A stretch of 64,000 nt of DNA from Leptospira andrefontaineae. Its GTDB lineage: Bacteria; Spirochaetota; Leptospiria; Leptospirales; Leptospiraceae. The translations under genes and the position numbers were made by a program. The DNA lies in the NCBI RefSeq assembly GCF_004770105.1, contig NZ_RQEY01000015.1, positions 1 through 64,000 on the forward strand, read 5' to 3'. Each line of letters starts with the position of its first letter. Within the stretch, counting starts at the first letter, position 1. The notes under the pieces were generated by a model, which was given only the letters and a program-made list of their open reading frames with translations, was not told where the DNA came from and searched no databases. This document shows positions 26,684 to 36,595 of this stretch, piece by piece.

Positions 26684-28984
26684 TTATGTCTTTTTCTTAA
26701 GTCGGAGTGCATTTAGGACCACAGAAACAGAACTGAATGCCATCATAGCGCCCGCAATCCAAGGAGCTAAAAGTCCGGCAGCCGCGATTGGGATACCAAG
26801 AGTATTATAGGCGAGCGCCCAGAAAAAATTTTGTCTGATATTTCCGGTAGTGGCCTTAGCGATCAGGATTGCCTCTGCAATTTTTTCCAAATCTCCTTTT
26901 ACCAAAACCACTCCTGCGGTCTCGATCGCTACTCCTGTTCCTGTACCCATCGCGAATCCTACATCTGCTTTTGCTAATGCGGGCGAGTCATTGATACCGT
27001 CTCCGGTCATTCCTACTGTTTTTCCTATGGATTGTAGATCAGAGAGTATCTCTGCTTTATCTTTCGGAAGAAGGGAAGCATGTACGTTTTCGATCCCAAC
27101 TTTGGAAGAGATATTTTCTGCTACGGATTGGTGGTCTCCAGTTAATAGCAAAGTTTCGATCCCGAGTGAATCTAGTTTTTCTAAAGCGGATTTAGCATTT
27201 TGTCGGATCGTATCTTCTATCGCGAAAATGATCCATGCAGGAGTTTTCTCATTCTCTGATCTCGCCCATACTACTGTTTTTCCTTCTTTCTCCCAAGAAT
27301 TATAAATATCTAATAAACTTTTAGGTAAATTTTCCTTTTCTTCGAAAAATTCCAATTTTCCTATCTTGATCTTATTTCGGTTTATATTCGCAGTGATCCC
27401 AAGCCCAGGAACAGTCTGTAAATTTTCAGGAGAAAGTATGGAATAACCTTTTGATTTTACAAAGGAAACAATTGCTTTTCCCAAAGGGTGAGAAGATGCA
27501 GATTCTGCGGATGCGGAAGAAGTAAGTAGATCCGATTCTTCCCCTACAAATTTATAATCCGTGACGGAAGGATTTCCTTCGGTTATGGTTCCGGTTTTAT
27601 CGAATGCGATCAGATCTAAAGAAGCAGTGGTTTCTAAAATTTCTGAGTTTCTGAATAAAATCCCTTGGCTTGCTGCCTTTCCCGTTCCGACTAAGATTGA
27701 AATCGGAGTAGCTAGTCCTAATGCACAAGGACAGGCAATCACTAAGATCGCTATTGATTTTTCCAAAGCGGAACCTAGTTCTCCTGCTTCTAAAAAGAAG
27801 AACCATAATAAAAAGTTTAACAAAGAGATTAAGATCACTGCAGGAACAAATACTGCAGAAATTTTATCTGCGATCTTTTGGATGGGAGCCTTGGAGCTTT
27901 GTGCTTCTTCGACGGTTTTGATAATGGAGGCAAGTACCGTTTCGGAACCAACGGAGGTTGCTTGCACAATTAAGGTTCCATTTCCGTTTACTGTTCCTCC
28001 GAAGACTTGGCTATCTTTCTTTTTATCTAGAGGTAGACTTTCACCTGTTAACATAGATTCGTCAACGGAGCTGAAACCTTCTAATACCAGTCCGTCTACC
28101 GGAAATTTTTCTCCAGGTCTGACTTGTAAGATGTCCCCTTTTTTTACGTATTCAGTTGGGATTTCCGACCAAACTTCTTCTTTTTTAATACGAGCAGTTT
28201 CCGGCTTTAATTCTAGTAAGGTTTGGATCGCGGAAGAACTTTTTCCTTTCGCCTCCGCTTCCATCCATTTTCCAGCTAGTATAAAACAGAGTAATACTGC
28301 GGATGTTTCGTAGTATAACGGTGGAAGCGAATGTATATGTGCTCCTTCTTCCCAAAAAGATGAGAAGAACAGATCTCCTTGTTGTAGGCCTTGCAAAACG
28401 GAAAGTATAAAACTATATCCGAATGCTGCAGAGGTTCCTAAAGAAACCAATACATCCATGTTTGCACTTCCGTTCTTTATAGCTCTGAATGCACTTTTAT
28501 AAAATGGAAATCCGATCCAGAATTGTATTGGGAATGCCAATGCAAATTGTACCCAAGGATGCATAAGAGCTTTCGGATTCGGTAGGAATTCCAAAAAGGA
28601 AAAATGGGAAACCATGGAATAAAATAGAGGGGAGGCCAATAAAAGAGAGATCAAAAATCTATATTTTAGTTTAGATCTTTCCTTTTTATGTAGTTCTTCC
28701 GATTCTTTGTAATTATTTTCAGAATGCTCCTTAGCTGAGTAACCTAAGGATTCTACTTTAGAAAATAATTGTGACGCCTGAACAGAATCGTTAAATCTTA
28801 CAAAGGCTGTCTCTCTCCCAAAATTTACCCGAGCCTCCTCCACTCCCGGGACCTTGTTTAAACCCGTTTCTATCCTTCTTGCGCAGTTTGCACAAGTCAT
28901 TCCGAAAAGATCCAAAGTAATCTCGGATGTTTTTTCTTCGGGGGAGAAGGAAGAAGTTTCGTTTTCTTTAATGTTTGTGTTCAT
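26684..28984 (-). CDS. copA: Copper-exporting P1B-type ATPase
   Basis: 766 residues. A single N-terminal heavy-metal domain with GMTCANC (Cys31, Cys34), eight membrane helices, the metal-site CPC motif (Cys418-Pro-Cys420 in [12 protein letters not shown]), the TGES actuator loop, the phosphorylated Asp462 in [15 protein letters not shown] in the nucleotide domain and [11 protein letters not shown] hinge. This is a Cu(I) exporter of CopA type moving copper to the periplasm. It overlaps the preceding exported protein gene by 17 bp and follows copZ, so copZ, the His-rich gene and copA form an operon under the CueR-type operator at 29636-29656. Confidence 0.95.
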   Translation of the reverse strand: MNTNIKENETSSFSPEEKTSEITLDLFGMTCANCARRIETGLNKVPGVEEARVNFGRETAFVRFNDSVQASQLFSKVESLGYSAKEHSENNYKESEELHKKERSKLKYRFLISLLLASPLFYSMVSHFSFLEFLPNPKALMHPWVQFALAFPIQFWIGFPFYKSAFRAIKNGSANMDVLVSLGTSAAFGYSFILSVLQGLQQGDLFFSSFWEEGAHIHSLPPLYYETSAVLLCFILAGKWMEAEAKGKSSSAIQTLLELKPETARIKKEEVWSEIPTEYVKKGDILQVRPGEKFPVDGLVLEGFSSVDESMLTGESLPLDKKKDSQVFGGTVNGNGTLIVQATSVGSETVLASIIKTVEEAQSSKAPIQKIADKISAVFVPAVILISLLNFLLWFFFLEAGELGSALEKSIAILVIACPCALGLATPISILVGTGKAASQGILFRNSEILETTASLDLIAFDKTGTITEGNPSVTDYKFVGEESDLLTSSASAESASSHPLGKAIVSFVKSKGYSILSPENLQTVPGLGITANINRNKIKIGKLEFFEEKENLPKSLLDIYNSWEKEGKTVVWARSENEKTPAWIIFAIEDTIRQNAKSALEKLDSLGIETLLLTGDHQSVAENISSKVGIENVHASLLPKDKAEILSDLQSIGKTVGMTGDGINDSPALAKADVGFAMGTGTGVAIETAGVVLVKGDLEKIAEAILIAKATTGNIRQNFFWALAYNTLGIPIAAAGLLAPWIAGAMMAFSSVSVVLNALRLKKKT

Positions 28985-29390
28985 GATTATCTCCGTTATC
29001 CTTCTTGAGAGGTAATTCTAATTTTATTTCCGATCCTTTTGAGTTCTCGCGGATCGGAGAAAGAATTAGTTCTTGCTTCGCTTTTTCTAATGTAGGATCT
29101 CCCGTACAAATAAAGGAATTTTTCCCAGTTTCACAGGATAGATTTTTGTAACCTTCCGAAGTCCTTAGTTTTGCGACTACGGATGAACTTTTTAAACTCG
29201 GATTTGCGAAATTTATATCCAGAAGGTAGATCCGGAACTTTGAATTTCCCAAGTCCAAGATCTCGACATGAAAGTCCCCCGGCATTCTAATCAATCCCCC
29301 GTGAGGTCCCGGTTTATTCTCTCCATGCGAAAGAATAGGAAGGTCGAATAGAAACACCAAAGCAGCAATAAAGATCATTTTTCGGTTCAT
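28968..29390 (-). CDS. Exported His-rich protein of the copper operon
   Basis: 140 residues: a signal peptide (about 1-23), a motif [18 protein letters not shown], a beta-rich middle with a cysteine pair ([14 protein letters not shown]) and a His-rich C-terminus (DNHEHKH). The histidines and its place between copZ and copA, overlapping copA by 17 bp and 5 bp from copZ, point to periplasmic copper binding. The HGG...G.FHVEI string recurs in small exported proteins near metal-efflux genes in my recollection, but I cannot name the family. Confidence 0.72.
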   Translation of the reverse strand: MNRKMIFIAALVFLFDLPILSHGENKPGPHGGLIRMPGDFHVEILDLGNSKFRIYLLDINFANPSLKSSSVVAKLRTSEGYKNLSCETGKNSFICTGDPTLEKAKQELILSPIRENSKGSEIKLELPLKKDNGDNHEHKH

Positions 29391-29395
29391 AACAA

Positions 29396-29602
29396 TTATT
29401 CCTTATTGATAGAAAGAACAGGGTATCCTTCTTCTTCTAATTTTGAGGACAATGTGGAAATGTCTTTCTCGGTCTCAAAACGGGCGGTTTGTGAGGATAA
29501 GTCGACGGAAGGTTTACTTGTCGGATCGAAGGATTGTATAGTCCTTGTAACCGTTTTTACACAATGTTCGCAGGTCATTCCTGATAATTTGATCTCGTAC
29601 AT
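29396..29602 (-). CDS. copZ: Copper chaperone, HMA domain
   Basis: 68 residues, one ferredoxin-like heavy-metal-associated domain with the metal-binding GMTCEHC motif, followed by VKTVTRTIQSF and a C-terminal IxKE end. It hands Cu(I) to CopA and probably to CueR. ATG 29602 was chosen because AGGAGA lies 6 bases upstream and it gives the normal chaperone length; an in-frame ATG 27 bp upstream lies near the promoter. First gene of the copper operon. Confidence 0.9.
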   Translation of the reverse strand: MYEIKLSGMTCEHCVKTVTRTIQSFDPTSKPSVDLSSQTARFETEKDISTLSSKLEEEGYPVLSINKE

Positions 29603-29635
29603 TTTATTTCTCCTTGATCTATACTCCAATTGTCA

Positions 29636-29656
29636 ACCTTCCAATAGTGGGAAGGT
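29636..29656 (-). promoter_or_regulatory. CueR-type operator/promoter of the copZ-copA operon
   Basis: A perfect dyad ACCTTCC-N7-GGAAGGT, the same half-sites as the E. coli copA promoter. Read on the minus strand it lies between TTGACC and GACAAT with a 19-bp spacer, the long spacing that MerR-family activators require. The copZ ATG is about 34 bp from the dyad. Confidence 0.88.
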
Positions 29657-29710
29657 CAAGGGCCTTAATCGAAAAAAAATCCGGTTTTTCATAAAAAATA
29701 GGATTTTCTA

Positions 29711-29731
29711 ACCTTCTAATTATTGGAAGGT
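29711..29731 (+). promoter_or_regulatory. Second CueR-type operator, upstream of cueR
   Basis: A dyad ACCTTCT-N7-GGAAGGT with one mismatch, ending only 8 bases before the cueR ATG at 29740. A TATGTT box follows at 29732-29737, 19 bp from TCTAAC, so the predicted transcript would begin at or very near the start codon. It probably serves autoregulation. Confidence 0.75.
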
Positions 29732-29739
29732 TATGTTTT

Positions 29740-30129
29740 ATGAATATCGGAGAAGTCGCCAAATTATCCGGAGTAAACCCGAAATTAGTCCGGCATTACG
29801 AATCTATCGGATTAGTGTCCAAACCCGTTCGTGCGGATTCCGGATATAGATTGTATTCAGAAAAAGACATACACACATTGAGATTTATCAAAAGAGCCAG
29901 AGGCCTTGGATTTTCATTGCCTGAGATTAAACAATTATTGGGACTTTGGAAGAATAAATCCAGAGCAAGCGCTCAGGTCAAATCCCTTGCAATGACTCAT
30001 GTAAAAGAAATGCAGGCCAAAATTTTAGAATTACAATCTATGTGTGACACTCTCACTCATTTAGCAAAACATTGCCATGGAGATCATAGACCGGATTGTC
30101 CAATCTTAGAAGAGTTAGAAGGAGAATAG
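29740..30129 (+). CDS. cueR: MerR-family copper-responsive regulator
   Basis: 129 residues. N-terminal winged helix (MNIGEVAKLSGVNPKLVRHYE), a dimerisation helix (about 80-108) and a metal loop with Cys112 and Cys120 (CHGDHRPDC), the exact positions of the Cu(I) ligands of E. coli CueR; Ser77 is also present, as in monovalent-metal members. It activates by twisting a 19-bp-spacer promoter; two matching operators lie in the 137-bp gap to copZ. Divergent from the copper operon and convergent with the MFS gene. Confidence 0.93.
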   Translation: MNIGEVAKLSGVNPKLVRHYESIGLVSKPVRADSGYRLYSEKDIHTLRFIKRARGLGFSLPEIKQLLGLWKNKSRASAQVKSLAMTHVKEMQAKILELQSMCDTLTHLAKHCHGDHRPDCPILEELEGE

Positions 30130-30138
30130 GCTCCTTCT
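30117..30138. terminator. Hairpin between convergent cueR and MFS gene
   Basis: AGAAGGAG pairs perfectly with CTCCTTCT across the loop AATAGG. The stem covers the cueR stop codon and the last codon of the opposing gene. No strong T-run follows on either strand, so termination may be weak or Rho-dependent. Confidence 0.45.
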
Positions 30139-31312
30139 ACAAATCTGATCTTTTAAAAGAAAGACGGATGAAATAAAAAGAAACGGTTATTGAAACTAAA
30201 GCGGCAATCAGGAACATACTTTTAGGTCCCGAATAAAACCAGATCAACCCGCCAAGATTACTTGCGATCAAAGCAGCAATACTATTCAATCCTGCAAATG
30301 TTCCTATCGCAGAAGCTGAATCCGTTTTAGGGATAATATTTGTGATGAGTGCTTTGGAAATCCCTTCTGTGCTAGCTGCATAGATCCCGTACAAAAAGAA
30401 TAAGGAATAGAAGTGAATTGAGTCTTCTGCAAACGCCATTCCTCCGTATACGAATGCAAATACGAACAAACCGAAAACTAAGGTAGGTTTGAGCCCGATC
30501 TTGTCCGCTAAGATTCCCGCGGGAAGAGAAAACAATGCGTAAATTAAATTATAAAATATGTATATTCCGATTACCTGTGAATCTTCTAAACCTTTGGCTT
30601 TCGCCATTAAGAGAAGAAAAAGATCGGAACTATTGATCAATCCAAAGATTAAAAGGCCAACAACTAATTTTTTATAAGAGATTGGAGCATTTTTCCAATA
30701 GAGAAAAGAAGAGAGAAAGTTTGCGTTCTCTTCTGTTATTAGTTTTTCTTTTTTCTTTTCACTTAAAAGACCAGAGATCAGAAATGCAGAAAGCCCTGGG
30801 ATAGCCGAAATAAAAAATAGAACGGAATAATTTTGAGGATAAAAATACAAAAATATTAAAGCGAATGTAGGCCCGATTACAGCCCCCAAAGTATCCATAG
30901 AACGATGGAATCCGAAAACTGTACCTTTGGTTTCAGGTGTTGCTTCGTCGGAAAGTAATGCATCTCTTGCTCCTGTTCTGATCCCTTTTCCCAAGCGATC
31001 CATTGTCCTGGATAAGAAGATCCAAAAAGGGAATGTGAAAAATCCCATGATAGGTTTTGAAACTGCACTTAATAAATATCCGAACTGAACGAAAGGAACT
31101 CTCTTGCCGTTTTGGTCTGAAAGTTTTCCGAAATATCCTTTACTAAGTCCTGCGATCGCTTCCGCGAATCCTTCTAAAACTCCGATCAAAACCACAGAGA
31201 ATCCAATGCTCTTTAAGTAAAGAGGCATGATTGGATATAACATCTCGCTGGATACATCAGTAAAAAGGCTGATGAAGGAAAGTATCCAGACTGCTTTGGT
31301 GATTTTTTTCAT
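30137..31312 (-). CDS. Major facilitator superfamily transporter
   Basis: 391 residues with about twelve transmembrane helices. The MFS loop motif is seen as GYFGKLSDQNGKRVP between helices 2 and 3, DRLGKGIRTGARDALLSDE resembles the family of drug-efflux-like MFS transporters found beside metal-resistance genes, and PAGILADKIGLKP marks the second half. The substrate is unknown; neighbours cueR and the second copper ATPase suggest metal stress, but this is only context. It is convergent with cueR. Confidence 0.85.
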   Translation of the reverse strand: MKKITKAVWILSFISLFTDVSSEMLYPIMPLYLKSIGFSVVLIGVLEGFAEAIAGLSKGYFGKLSDQNGKRVPFVQFGYLLSAVSKPIMGFFTFPFWIFLSRTMDRLGKGIRTGARDALLSDEATPETKGTVFGFHRSMDTLGAVIGPTFALIFLYFYPQNYSVLFFISAIPGLSAFLISGLLSEKKKEKLITEENANFLSSFLYWKNAPISYKKLVVGLLIFGLINSSDLFLLLMAKAKGLEDSQVIGIYIFYNLIYALFSLPAGILADKIGLKPTLVFGLFVFAFVYGGMAFAEDSIHFYSLFFLYGIYAASTEGISKALITNIIPKTDSASAIGTFAGLNSIAALIASNLGGLIWFYSGPKSMFLIAALVSITVSFYFIRLSFKRSDL

Positions 31313-31475
31313 TCTTCCTCTTGTTGATAAAATCTAGTTGTATTCCGAATAAAAAAGGATTTTTTAATGAAGGAAACTTTAATCTCTTTGAGTAATATCG
31401 GTTTGTCTAAATGGGAAAAGCCGGTTTTCCTTTGGCAATTCGGATCCAGAGATCGGCAGTAAAGGCATAAATTTT

Positions 31476-33653
31476 ATGGACGAACATTCTCATCACCAGC
31501 ACGGTCCTCATCCGTTAACACATAAGGTCTCAGAACCTGTAAGACCATTCAAAAAAACTGAATATGTTTGCCCGATGCATCCTGAAATACGCAGAGATAA
31601 ACCGGGAGATTGTCCGATCTGCGGAATGACTTTAGTGCCTCAAGGAGGAGAGCCCGACTCCGATGAGGAAGATAAGGAGATCCGCTCCCTATTCGGTAAA
31701 TTTGTATTATCAACTATCTTAACACTCCCCTTATTTTTTTTGGCAATGTCTGAGATGTTTTTTCCTCATTCAGTTTCCGAATTCACTTTCGGCTTTGGAG
31801 ATCGTATACAATTTGTCTTATCTTCTCTGGTATTTTGGGGACCTGGATTCTTCTTGGTGAGAAAAGGGATCATCTCCTTCAAGAGTATGAACCTGAATAT
31901 GTACAGCCTGATCCTAATAGGAGTGGGTGCGGCTTATTTATTTTCCACTGTAGCACTTTTCTTTTCCGATTTTTTTCCGGATTCTCTTCATTCTCACGGT
32001 AAGGCTGCTTTATATTTCGAAGCCGCTTCCGTTATTCTCACCTTAGTAATATTAGGCGAATATCTTCAAGCCAGAGCACAGAGAAGGACCGGAGGCGCGA
32101 TCCAAGCTCTCCTAGGTTTGTCTCCTAAAACCGCTCATTTGCTGGAAGGAAATTCAGAAAGAGAGATCCAAATAGAAGAGATCCGAGTAGGAGATAGGCT
32201 TAGAGTTAAACCGGGAGAAAAAATCCCAATCGATGGTAAGATAGAAGAAGGTTCCAGCTACGTGGAAGAGTCCATGCTAACCGGAGAACCACTTCCTGTA
32301 AAAAAAGAAAAAGGGGATCGTGTATTCGGTGCCACGGTAAATCAAACCGGAAGTTTTGTTTTGATAGCGGATAAGGTAGGATCCGAAACTGCTTTATCAC
32401 AGATCATTCATATGGTGGAAGAAGCTCAGAGGAGTAAGGCACCTATTCAAGGTTTGGCGGATCGTGTGGCGGGTTGGCTCGTTCCTTTTGTTCTTCTTAT
32501 CTCTGCTATTACTTTTTGCATTTGGTATTTTTTCGGTCCCGAACCTTCTCTTTCTTATGCTGTTCTAAATTCATTATCCGTCTTGATCATTGCTTGTCCT
32601 TGCGCTTTAGGACTTGCTACCCCTATCTCCGTAATGGTCGGAGTAGGTATCGGAGCTCAAAATGGGATCTTGATACGAAATGCAGAAGCGCTAGAAAAAA
32701 CGGAGAAGGGTACGGTTCTATTTACGGATAAAACCGGAACATTGACGGAAGGACGTCCTAGGGTGACGGAAATTTATCCTGAGAATGAACGGGTCTTAAA
32801 ATTGGCTTCCGCTCTGGAATCTAGGAGTGAACATCCGATTGCGAAAGCAATTGTTCGTAAGGCGGAAGAATCCGGTCTTCTTATTCCGGACGTGATCGAT
32901 TTTTCTTCGATTACGGGTAACGGAGTCACCGGTAAAATAGAAGGCAAATCCGTATACATTGGTAAGAAGAAATTTTTGAATGTAAAAGAAATATCGGAAG
33001 ATCTATTAAAGAATGAAGAAGTTTTTTTAAACCAAGGAAAAACAGTAGTTTGGGTCGCCGAAGACGAAAAGTATATAGGTATCATATCTGTTGCTGACCC
33101 GATCAAAGAGACAACGCCTAAGGCTGTTTCGGATATCGGATCTTTTGGGATAAGGATCGTGATGTTAACCGGAGACGCAAAAGTTTCCGCAAAAAAAGTA
33201 GGGGATCAGATCGGGATACAGGAGATCTACTCGGAATTAAGTCCGGAAGGAAAGAGGGAGATCGTAAAAGCGGCTAAAAAAGAGACTGAGATCTTATTAG
33301 TCGCAGGAGACGGTATAAATGATGCTCCAGCGCTATCCGAATCGGATGTAGGGATCGCCATGGGATCCGGAACGGAAATTGCAATCCAGAGTGCGTCCAT
33401 TACTTTGGTTAAAGGAGATCTATTAGGAATATCTAAAGCGATCCGTTTGAGCAAAGCTACTATGAAGAATATTAAAATGAACCTATTCTTCTCATTTGCG
33501 TATAATTTCTTAGGAATACCGATTGCTGCAGGGTTACTATATCCTTTTTTCGGGATATTACTTTCTCCGATGATCGCAGGAGCCGCTATGAGTCTGAGTT
33601 CCGTTTCTGTAGTGATGAATGCTCTTCGTCTCAGAAAAATCGAATTATATTAA
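31476..33653 (+). CDS. copB: Second copper-type P1B ATPase with His-rich and CPxCGM N-terminus
   Basis: 725 residues. The N-terminus has a His cluster ([10 protein letters not shown]) and the metal-binding domain [20 protein letters not shown], instead of a GMTCxxC domain. The core has membrane helices, TGEP, the CPC motif at 374-376 ([12 protein letters not shown]), Asp418 in [13 protein letters not shown] and [17 protein letters not shown] rather than CPH is unusual for CopB-type ATPases, so Cu(I), silver or both are likely substrates. It stands 163 bp from the divergent MFS gene, and no CueR dyad is visible before it, so its control may differ from copA. Confidence 0.88.
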   Translation: MDEHSHHQHGPHPLTHKVSEPVRPFKKTEYVCPMHPEIRRDKPGDCPICGMTLVPQGGEPDSDEEDKEIRSLFGKFVLSTILTLPLFFLAMSEMFFPHSVSEFTFGFGDRIQFVLSSLVFWGPGFFLVRKGIISFKSMNLNMYSLILIGVGAAYLFSTVALFFSDFFPDSLHSHGKAALYFEAASVILTLVILGEYLQARAQRRTGGAIQALLGLSPKTAHLLEGNSEREIQIEEIRVGDRLRVKPGEKIPIDGKIEEGSSYVEESMLTGEPLPVKKEKGDRVFGATVNQTGSFVLIADKVGSETALSQIIHMVEEAQRSKAPIQGLADRVAGWLVPFVLLISAITFCIWYFFGPEPSLSYAVLNSLSVLIIACPCALGLATPISVMVGVGIGAQNGILIRNAEALEKTEKGTVLFTDKTGTLTEGRPRVTEIYPENERVLKLASALESRSEHPIAKAIVRKAEESGLLIPDVIDFSSITGNGVTGKIEGKSVYIGKKKFLNVKEISEDLLKNEEVFLNQGKTVVWVAEDEKYIGIISVADPIKETTPKAVSDIGSFGIRIVMLTGDAKVSAKKVGDQIGIQEIYSELSPEGKREIVKAAKKETEILLVAGDGINDAPALSESDVGIAMGSGTEIAIQSASITLVKGDLLGISKAIRLSKATMKNIKMNLFFSFAYNFLGIPIAAGLLYPFFGILLSPMIAGAAMSLSSVSVVMNALRLRKIELY

Positions 33654-34033
33654 GATAGAGGCTTTTTGTCTTTGTCGAAAAACTTTTTGTGGATCAGGTC
33701 TTGGATAAGATCTTTATCTTCTTCCGAAAGGCTGATGAAGATTACGTTTGCTTTTTTTCCGGAGACTCGGATCACTTCTGATTCGAGTTCCATGTTTTTG
33801 CCGTTGATATTCCCGAATAGGATGATCCGGTCTCCTTCGAAAACGGAAGTGCGGGTCTCTATGCCGGCTCCTCCAGTTCCTATATCAACGATGAATACCG
33901 GAAATCTTTGGGTCCTACCCTTAACTATAAAATCGCCGTCGATGGTGATTTTGACGCGAGCGTTCTTCCTCTTCTGTTGAGAAGGGTCCCGGTATTCGTA
34001 TTTATCGTCGAAAAGGGAATTAGTGCCCGCCAT
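33650..34033 (-). CDS. PilZ-domain protein
   Basis: 127 residues, one PilZ domain. The c-di-GMP-binding signature RxxxR is seen as RKNAR and the DxSxxG motif as DIGTGG, with Gly in place of Ser. The [11 protein letters not shown] strand and ILFGNING follow. PilZ proteins relay c-di-GMP to motility or envelope targets. It is the last gene of the probable operon cstA, Nudix, FlgD/OmpA, NRDE, PilZ (7 bp after NRDE) and overlaps the copper ATPase end by 4 bp. Confidence 0.85.
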   Translation of the reverse strand: MAGTNSLFDDKYEYRDPSQQKRKNARVKITIDGDFIVKGRTQRFPVFIVDIGTGGAGIETRTSVFEGDRIILFGNINGKNMELESEVIRVSGKKANVIFISLSEEDKDLIQDLIHKKFFDKDKKPLS

Positions 34034-34040
34034 ACGACAA

Positions 34041-34787
34041 TCATGCAGAAGTTCGAAATTCAGTCAAAGTGAAATTGTAATCCTCTTCAGGTCCCTCTTC
34101 GCAGGGCTGAGAATTCTTGTAAGAGAAATAAACGGAAGCTCCATCTAAAACGATTACCGTTCTGGACACGGAATGTGCGTCTCTTCTATGCATACAAGGC
34201 GATAGAGCGCCTTGTTCCGGTAGATGAGACGATAAGAATGACTTAGCTATATTTGCAAAATCTGTGGCATCCGGAAGGGAAGAAGGACGAAAATTATTAT
34301 CGAAGGTTTCTCTTCTGACTACTTGGGCCTTAGGTCCTTGTGTAAAAGAACTTCCGAAAACTGAAAATGTTTCCGAGTCCGTTTCTGTTTGGTAAACTTT
34401 GCCGTCCCAGATAAAAATTTCAGTCTTCTCTTTGCTAGCCTTGAATAGTTTGAATGGATAATATTTTTCCAGTTCAGCATCCGTATAAGACTCCGCAGTT
34501 CTTTCTCCAAGTAGAATGGAGCGGACTAGTAGACCTCTACTCACAGGATTGCGCAGTAATTTTAACGTGGCTTCGTAATAGTTCACTAAACAGACAATTT
34601 CTCCTGCTTGGGTGATTCCTATCCAAGTTCCTCCTGCTTCTCCATCAATTGGCGCGATAGCTTTTCCGGAATTTGATTCCAATAATTGAGGAAGGAGAGA
34701 AGGTTTTCTTTTTACGGATTCATCTCTATTAAATCCGACTCCAAGTATTCCTTTGCTTGGGTCTCTATATATCAAAGAAGTGCACAT
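34041..34787 (-). CDS. NRDE-family protein (TANGO2-like)
   Basis: 248 residues. Starts MCTSLIYRD, with Cys2 free to be the N-terminal residue after Met removal, and carries the family name motif NRDES (19-23) and GGTWIGI (52-58). TANGO2 homologues in animals affect haem and membrane lipid traffic; bacterial roles are unknown. An AGGAAA ribosome site overlaps the stop of the upstream gene, 1 bp away, so translation is probably coupled. Confidence 0.9.
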   Translation of the reverse strand: MCTSLIYRDPSKGILGVGFNRDESVKRKPSLLPQLLESNSGKAIAPIDGEAGGTWIGITQAGEIVCLVNYYEATLKLLRNPVSRGLLVRSILLGERTAESYTDAELEKYYPFKLFKASKEKTEIFIWDGKVYQTETDSETFSVFGSSFTQGPKAQVVRRETFDNNFRPSSLPDATDFANIAKSFLSSHLPEQGALSPCMHRRDAHSVSRTVIVLDGASVYFSYKNSQPCEEGPEEDYNFTLTEFRTSA

Positions 34788-34788
34788 T

Positions 34789-36561
34789 TTATTTTCCTAT
34801 GCTTAAGAAGAAATCCACTCTTTCGTTTCGATCCACTTCATAGGCTCCATTGCCAGGGATCAAAGGTAAAGTTTCTCCATAACCTCTGTATCTATATCTT
34901 CCGAATTCATAATCTTTTCCAAATAAAGATTGGAATACTTTCTTCGCTTTTTCTTCAGAAGCTCTTAGATTGTATTCATCGTCTCCTCTATGAGAAGTAT
35001 GGATCTGGAGTTCGGCTTTATATCCGGGAAATTTACTTAAGACCGATTTTAGTTTAGAAGGTAATGTCCACCATTTGTCTTCGTAGATACGATTAGGGAC
35101 TGAAAATCTAAATCCTTCTTTTTCTTTTACGACTAGGATATCGGTTTTGATATCTCCTAGTTCTAATTCTTCTTCTCCACCGAATACGTCTTTGTAAGAG
35201 AGAACAAATCTTAGCTCTGCTAAGGATCCTATTCTTCTTCCTTGATCGTCTAATCCGTACCAAATCAATTTGTCGGGACCATTGCCTGTCCCAATCCAGC
35301 TACGAACGATCCTTTCTTCCTGTTTTTCTCCGTCAAAATAGGATTCCATAATATTGATCTTCCAGGACTCGATCGGGAGCCCTTTGGATCTTAGACGGAT
35401 CTCGACTAGATCTTTTTGCCAATCTCCATCAGGTGTAAAGCCACCTGGAGAAACATCGTAGGAGAATTTCGGTCTCTGGTCGGAAAGTTGGAATTTTTTA
35501 GGAACACTGATATGCTTGTCATATCTATTATGTACCGTTAGACGATATAGATAAGTTCCCGGACCTAAAGGTTTGTTTTCCTTATTCTTAGGTTCCCAGA
35601 TAAATTCCGCAGGAGGTTCCCCTAAGGATTTTTGAGAGAAGACTAAATTATCCTCTTTTACTTCATTCTTGAAAATTTCTAGTTCATAAGAATCTGATTT
35701 TAATTTAGAAGAAACGTATGATATAAATTTAATACGATTTAAAGGATTGTTCGGGTCGGAAGGAAATAAATCCCCTTCTACATTTAAATCCACTCCGGAA
35801 GAATCATTTTTAATCGTCAGGTTTTCGATTTTATCGATGGATTCGTTTCCAGCAGGATCTCTTCCTGTGAGTTTATATGTGTACAAACCCGGGGGAACAG
35901 GCCTTCCGTTTGAATCGGTTCCGTCCCAGACTAGTTGATAAGGAACTTCTCTATTTCTCCAAGTATATGCTTTTAAGGATCTACCTTCGAAGTCTAAAAA
36001 TTCTCCAATAAAAATATCGGCAGATTCTCCGGAGGTTTTTTGTTGTATGATGATCTTGGATAAATTCCTATCTTCGCTTAATAATAACTTAGTCTTACAA
36101 TTTGCTTCCGCTTTGGGAGGCCTTGCATCTAGATAGAATGTGGATTCTTCGGAAAGTATCCTTTCTTTGTTTGCGGTAAGTAAAAATAACTGGTACGTAT
36201 AATATCCGTCACCTACTGGAGTTCCGTTTTCATTCTCTCCATCCCATTCCAGGATAGAAGGTAGATAAATATCTTCCGGAGCGAATTCGTTCTCGTCTGA
36301 AAAAAGTGTGAATCCTTTTTTACGGATCTTTCCTGCTTCGAATTTTCGAACAGTTTCTCCCGAGGCGCTTCGGATCGTTAGCTCCCAATCTTGCAATTTT
36401 GGCAAAGAAGAAGTTTGTATCTTGAATCTGAGAATATCAGAGACCCCGTCCCAGTTCGGAGAGAAGGAGCCGGATTCGGTACTGATGAGTGAATTTGCGG
36501 AAATCGAAGAAGAGAATAGAACTCCCAGAATACCTAAAAAAGGAAAAATTTTTCCGAACAT
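34789..36561 (-). CDS. Exported FlgD-Ig-like repeat protein with C-terminal OmpA-like domain
   Basis: 590 residues. A signal peptide (about 1-22) precedes a FSPNWDGVSDILRF motif, typical of gliding-type C-terminal/FlgD Ig folds, and about four FlgD-like Ig repeats marked by WDGENENGTPVGDGYYTY, WDGTDSNGRPVPPGLYTY, WEPKNKENKPLGPGTYLY and a fourth, FTPDGDWQKDLVEI. The last 90 residues resemble an OmpA peptidoglycan-binding domain (SEEKAKKVF, YRGYGETLPL, DRNERVDF). It probably bridges the outer membrane or an appendage to the cell wall. In operon with Nudix and NRDE genes. Confidence 0.82.
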   Translation of the reverse strand: MFGKIFPFLGILGVLFSSSISANSLISTESGSFSPNWDGVSDILRFKIQTSSLPKLQDWELTIRSASGETVRKFEAGKIRKKGFTLFSDENEFAPEDIYLPSILEWDGENENGTPVGDGYYTYQLFLLTANKERILSEESTFYLDARPPKAEANCKTKLLLSEDRNLSKIIIQQKTSGESADIFIGEFLDFEGRSLKAYTWRNREVPYQLVWDGTDSNGRPVPPGLYTYKLTGRDPAGNESIDKIENLTIKNDSSGVDLNVEGDLFPSDPNNPLNRIKFISYVSSKLKSDSYELEIFKNEVKEDNLVFSQKSLGEPPAEFIWEPKNKENKPLGPGTYLYRLTVHNRYDKHISVPKKFQLSDQRPKFSYDVSPGGFTPDGDWQKDLVEIRLRSKGLPIESWKINIMESYFDGEKQEERIVRSWIGTGNGPDKLIWYGLDDQGRRIGSLAELRFVLSYKDVFGGEEELELGDIKTDILVVKEKEGFRFSVPNRIYEDKWWTLPSKLKSVLSKFPGYKAELQIHTSHRGDDEYNLRASEEKAKKVFQSLFGKDYEFGRYRYRGYGETLPLIPGNGAYEVDRNERVDFFLSIGK

Positions 36562-36595
36562 GCTACTAGGAAATTCCTTCCGAGAAAAAATGCAC

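Noticed and set aside
26850..28313. Long plus-strand frames opposite copA.
   Set aside because: They are antisense shadows of the copA coding sequence with Ser/Pro/Lys-biased composition.
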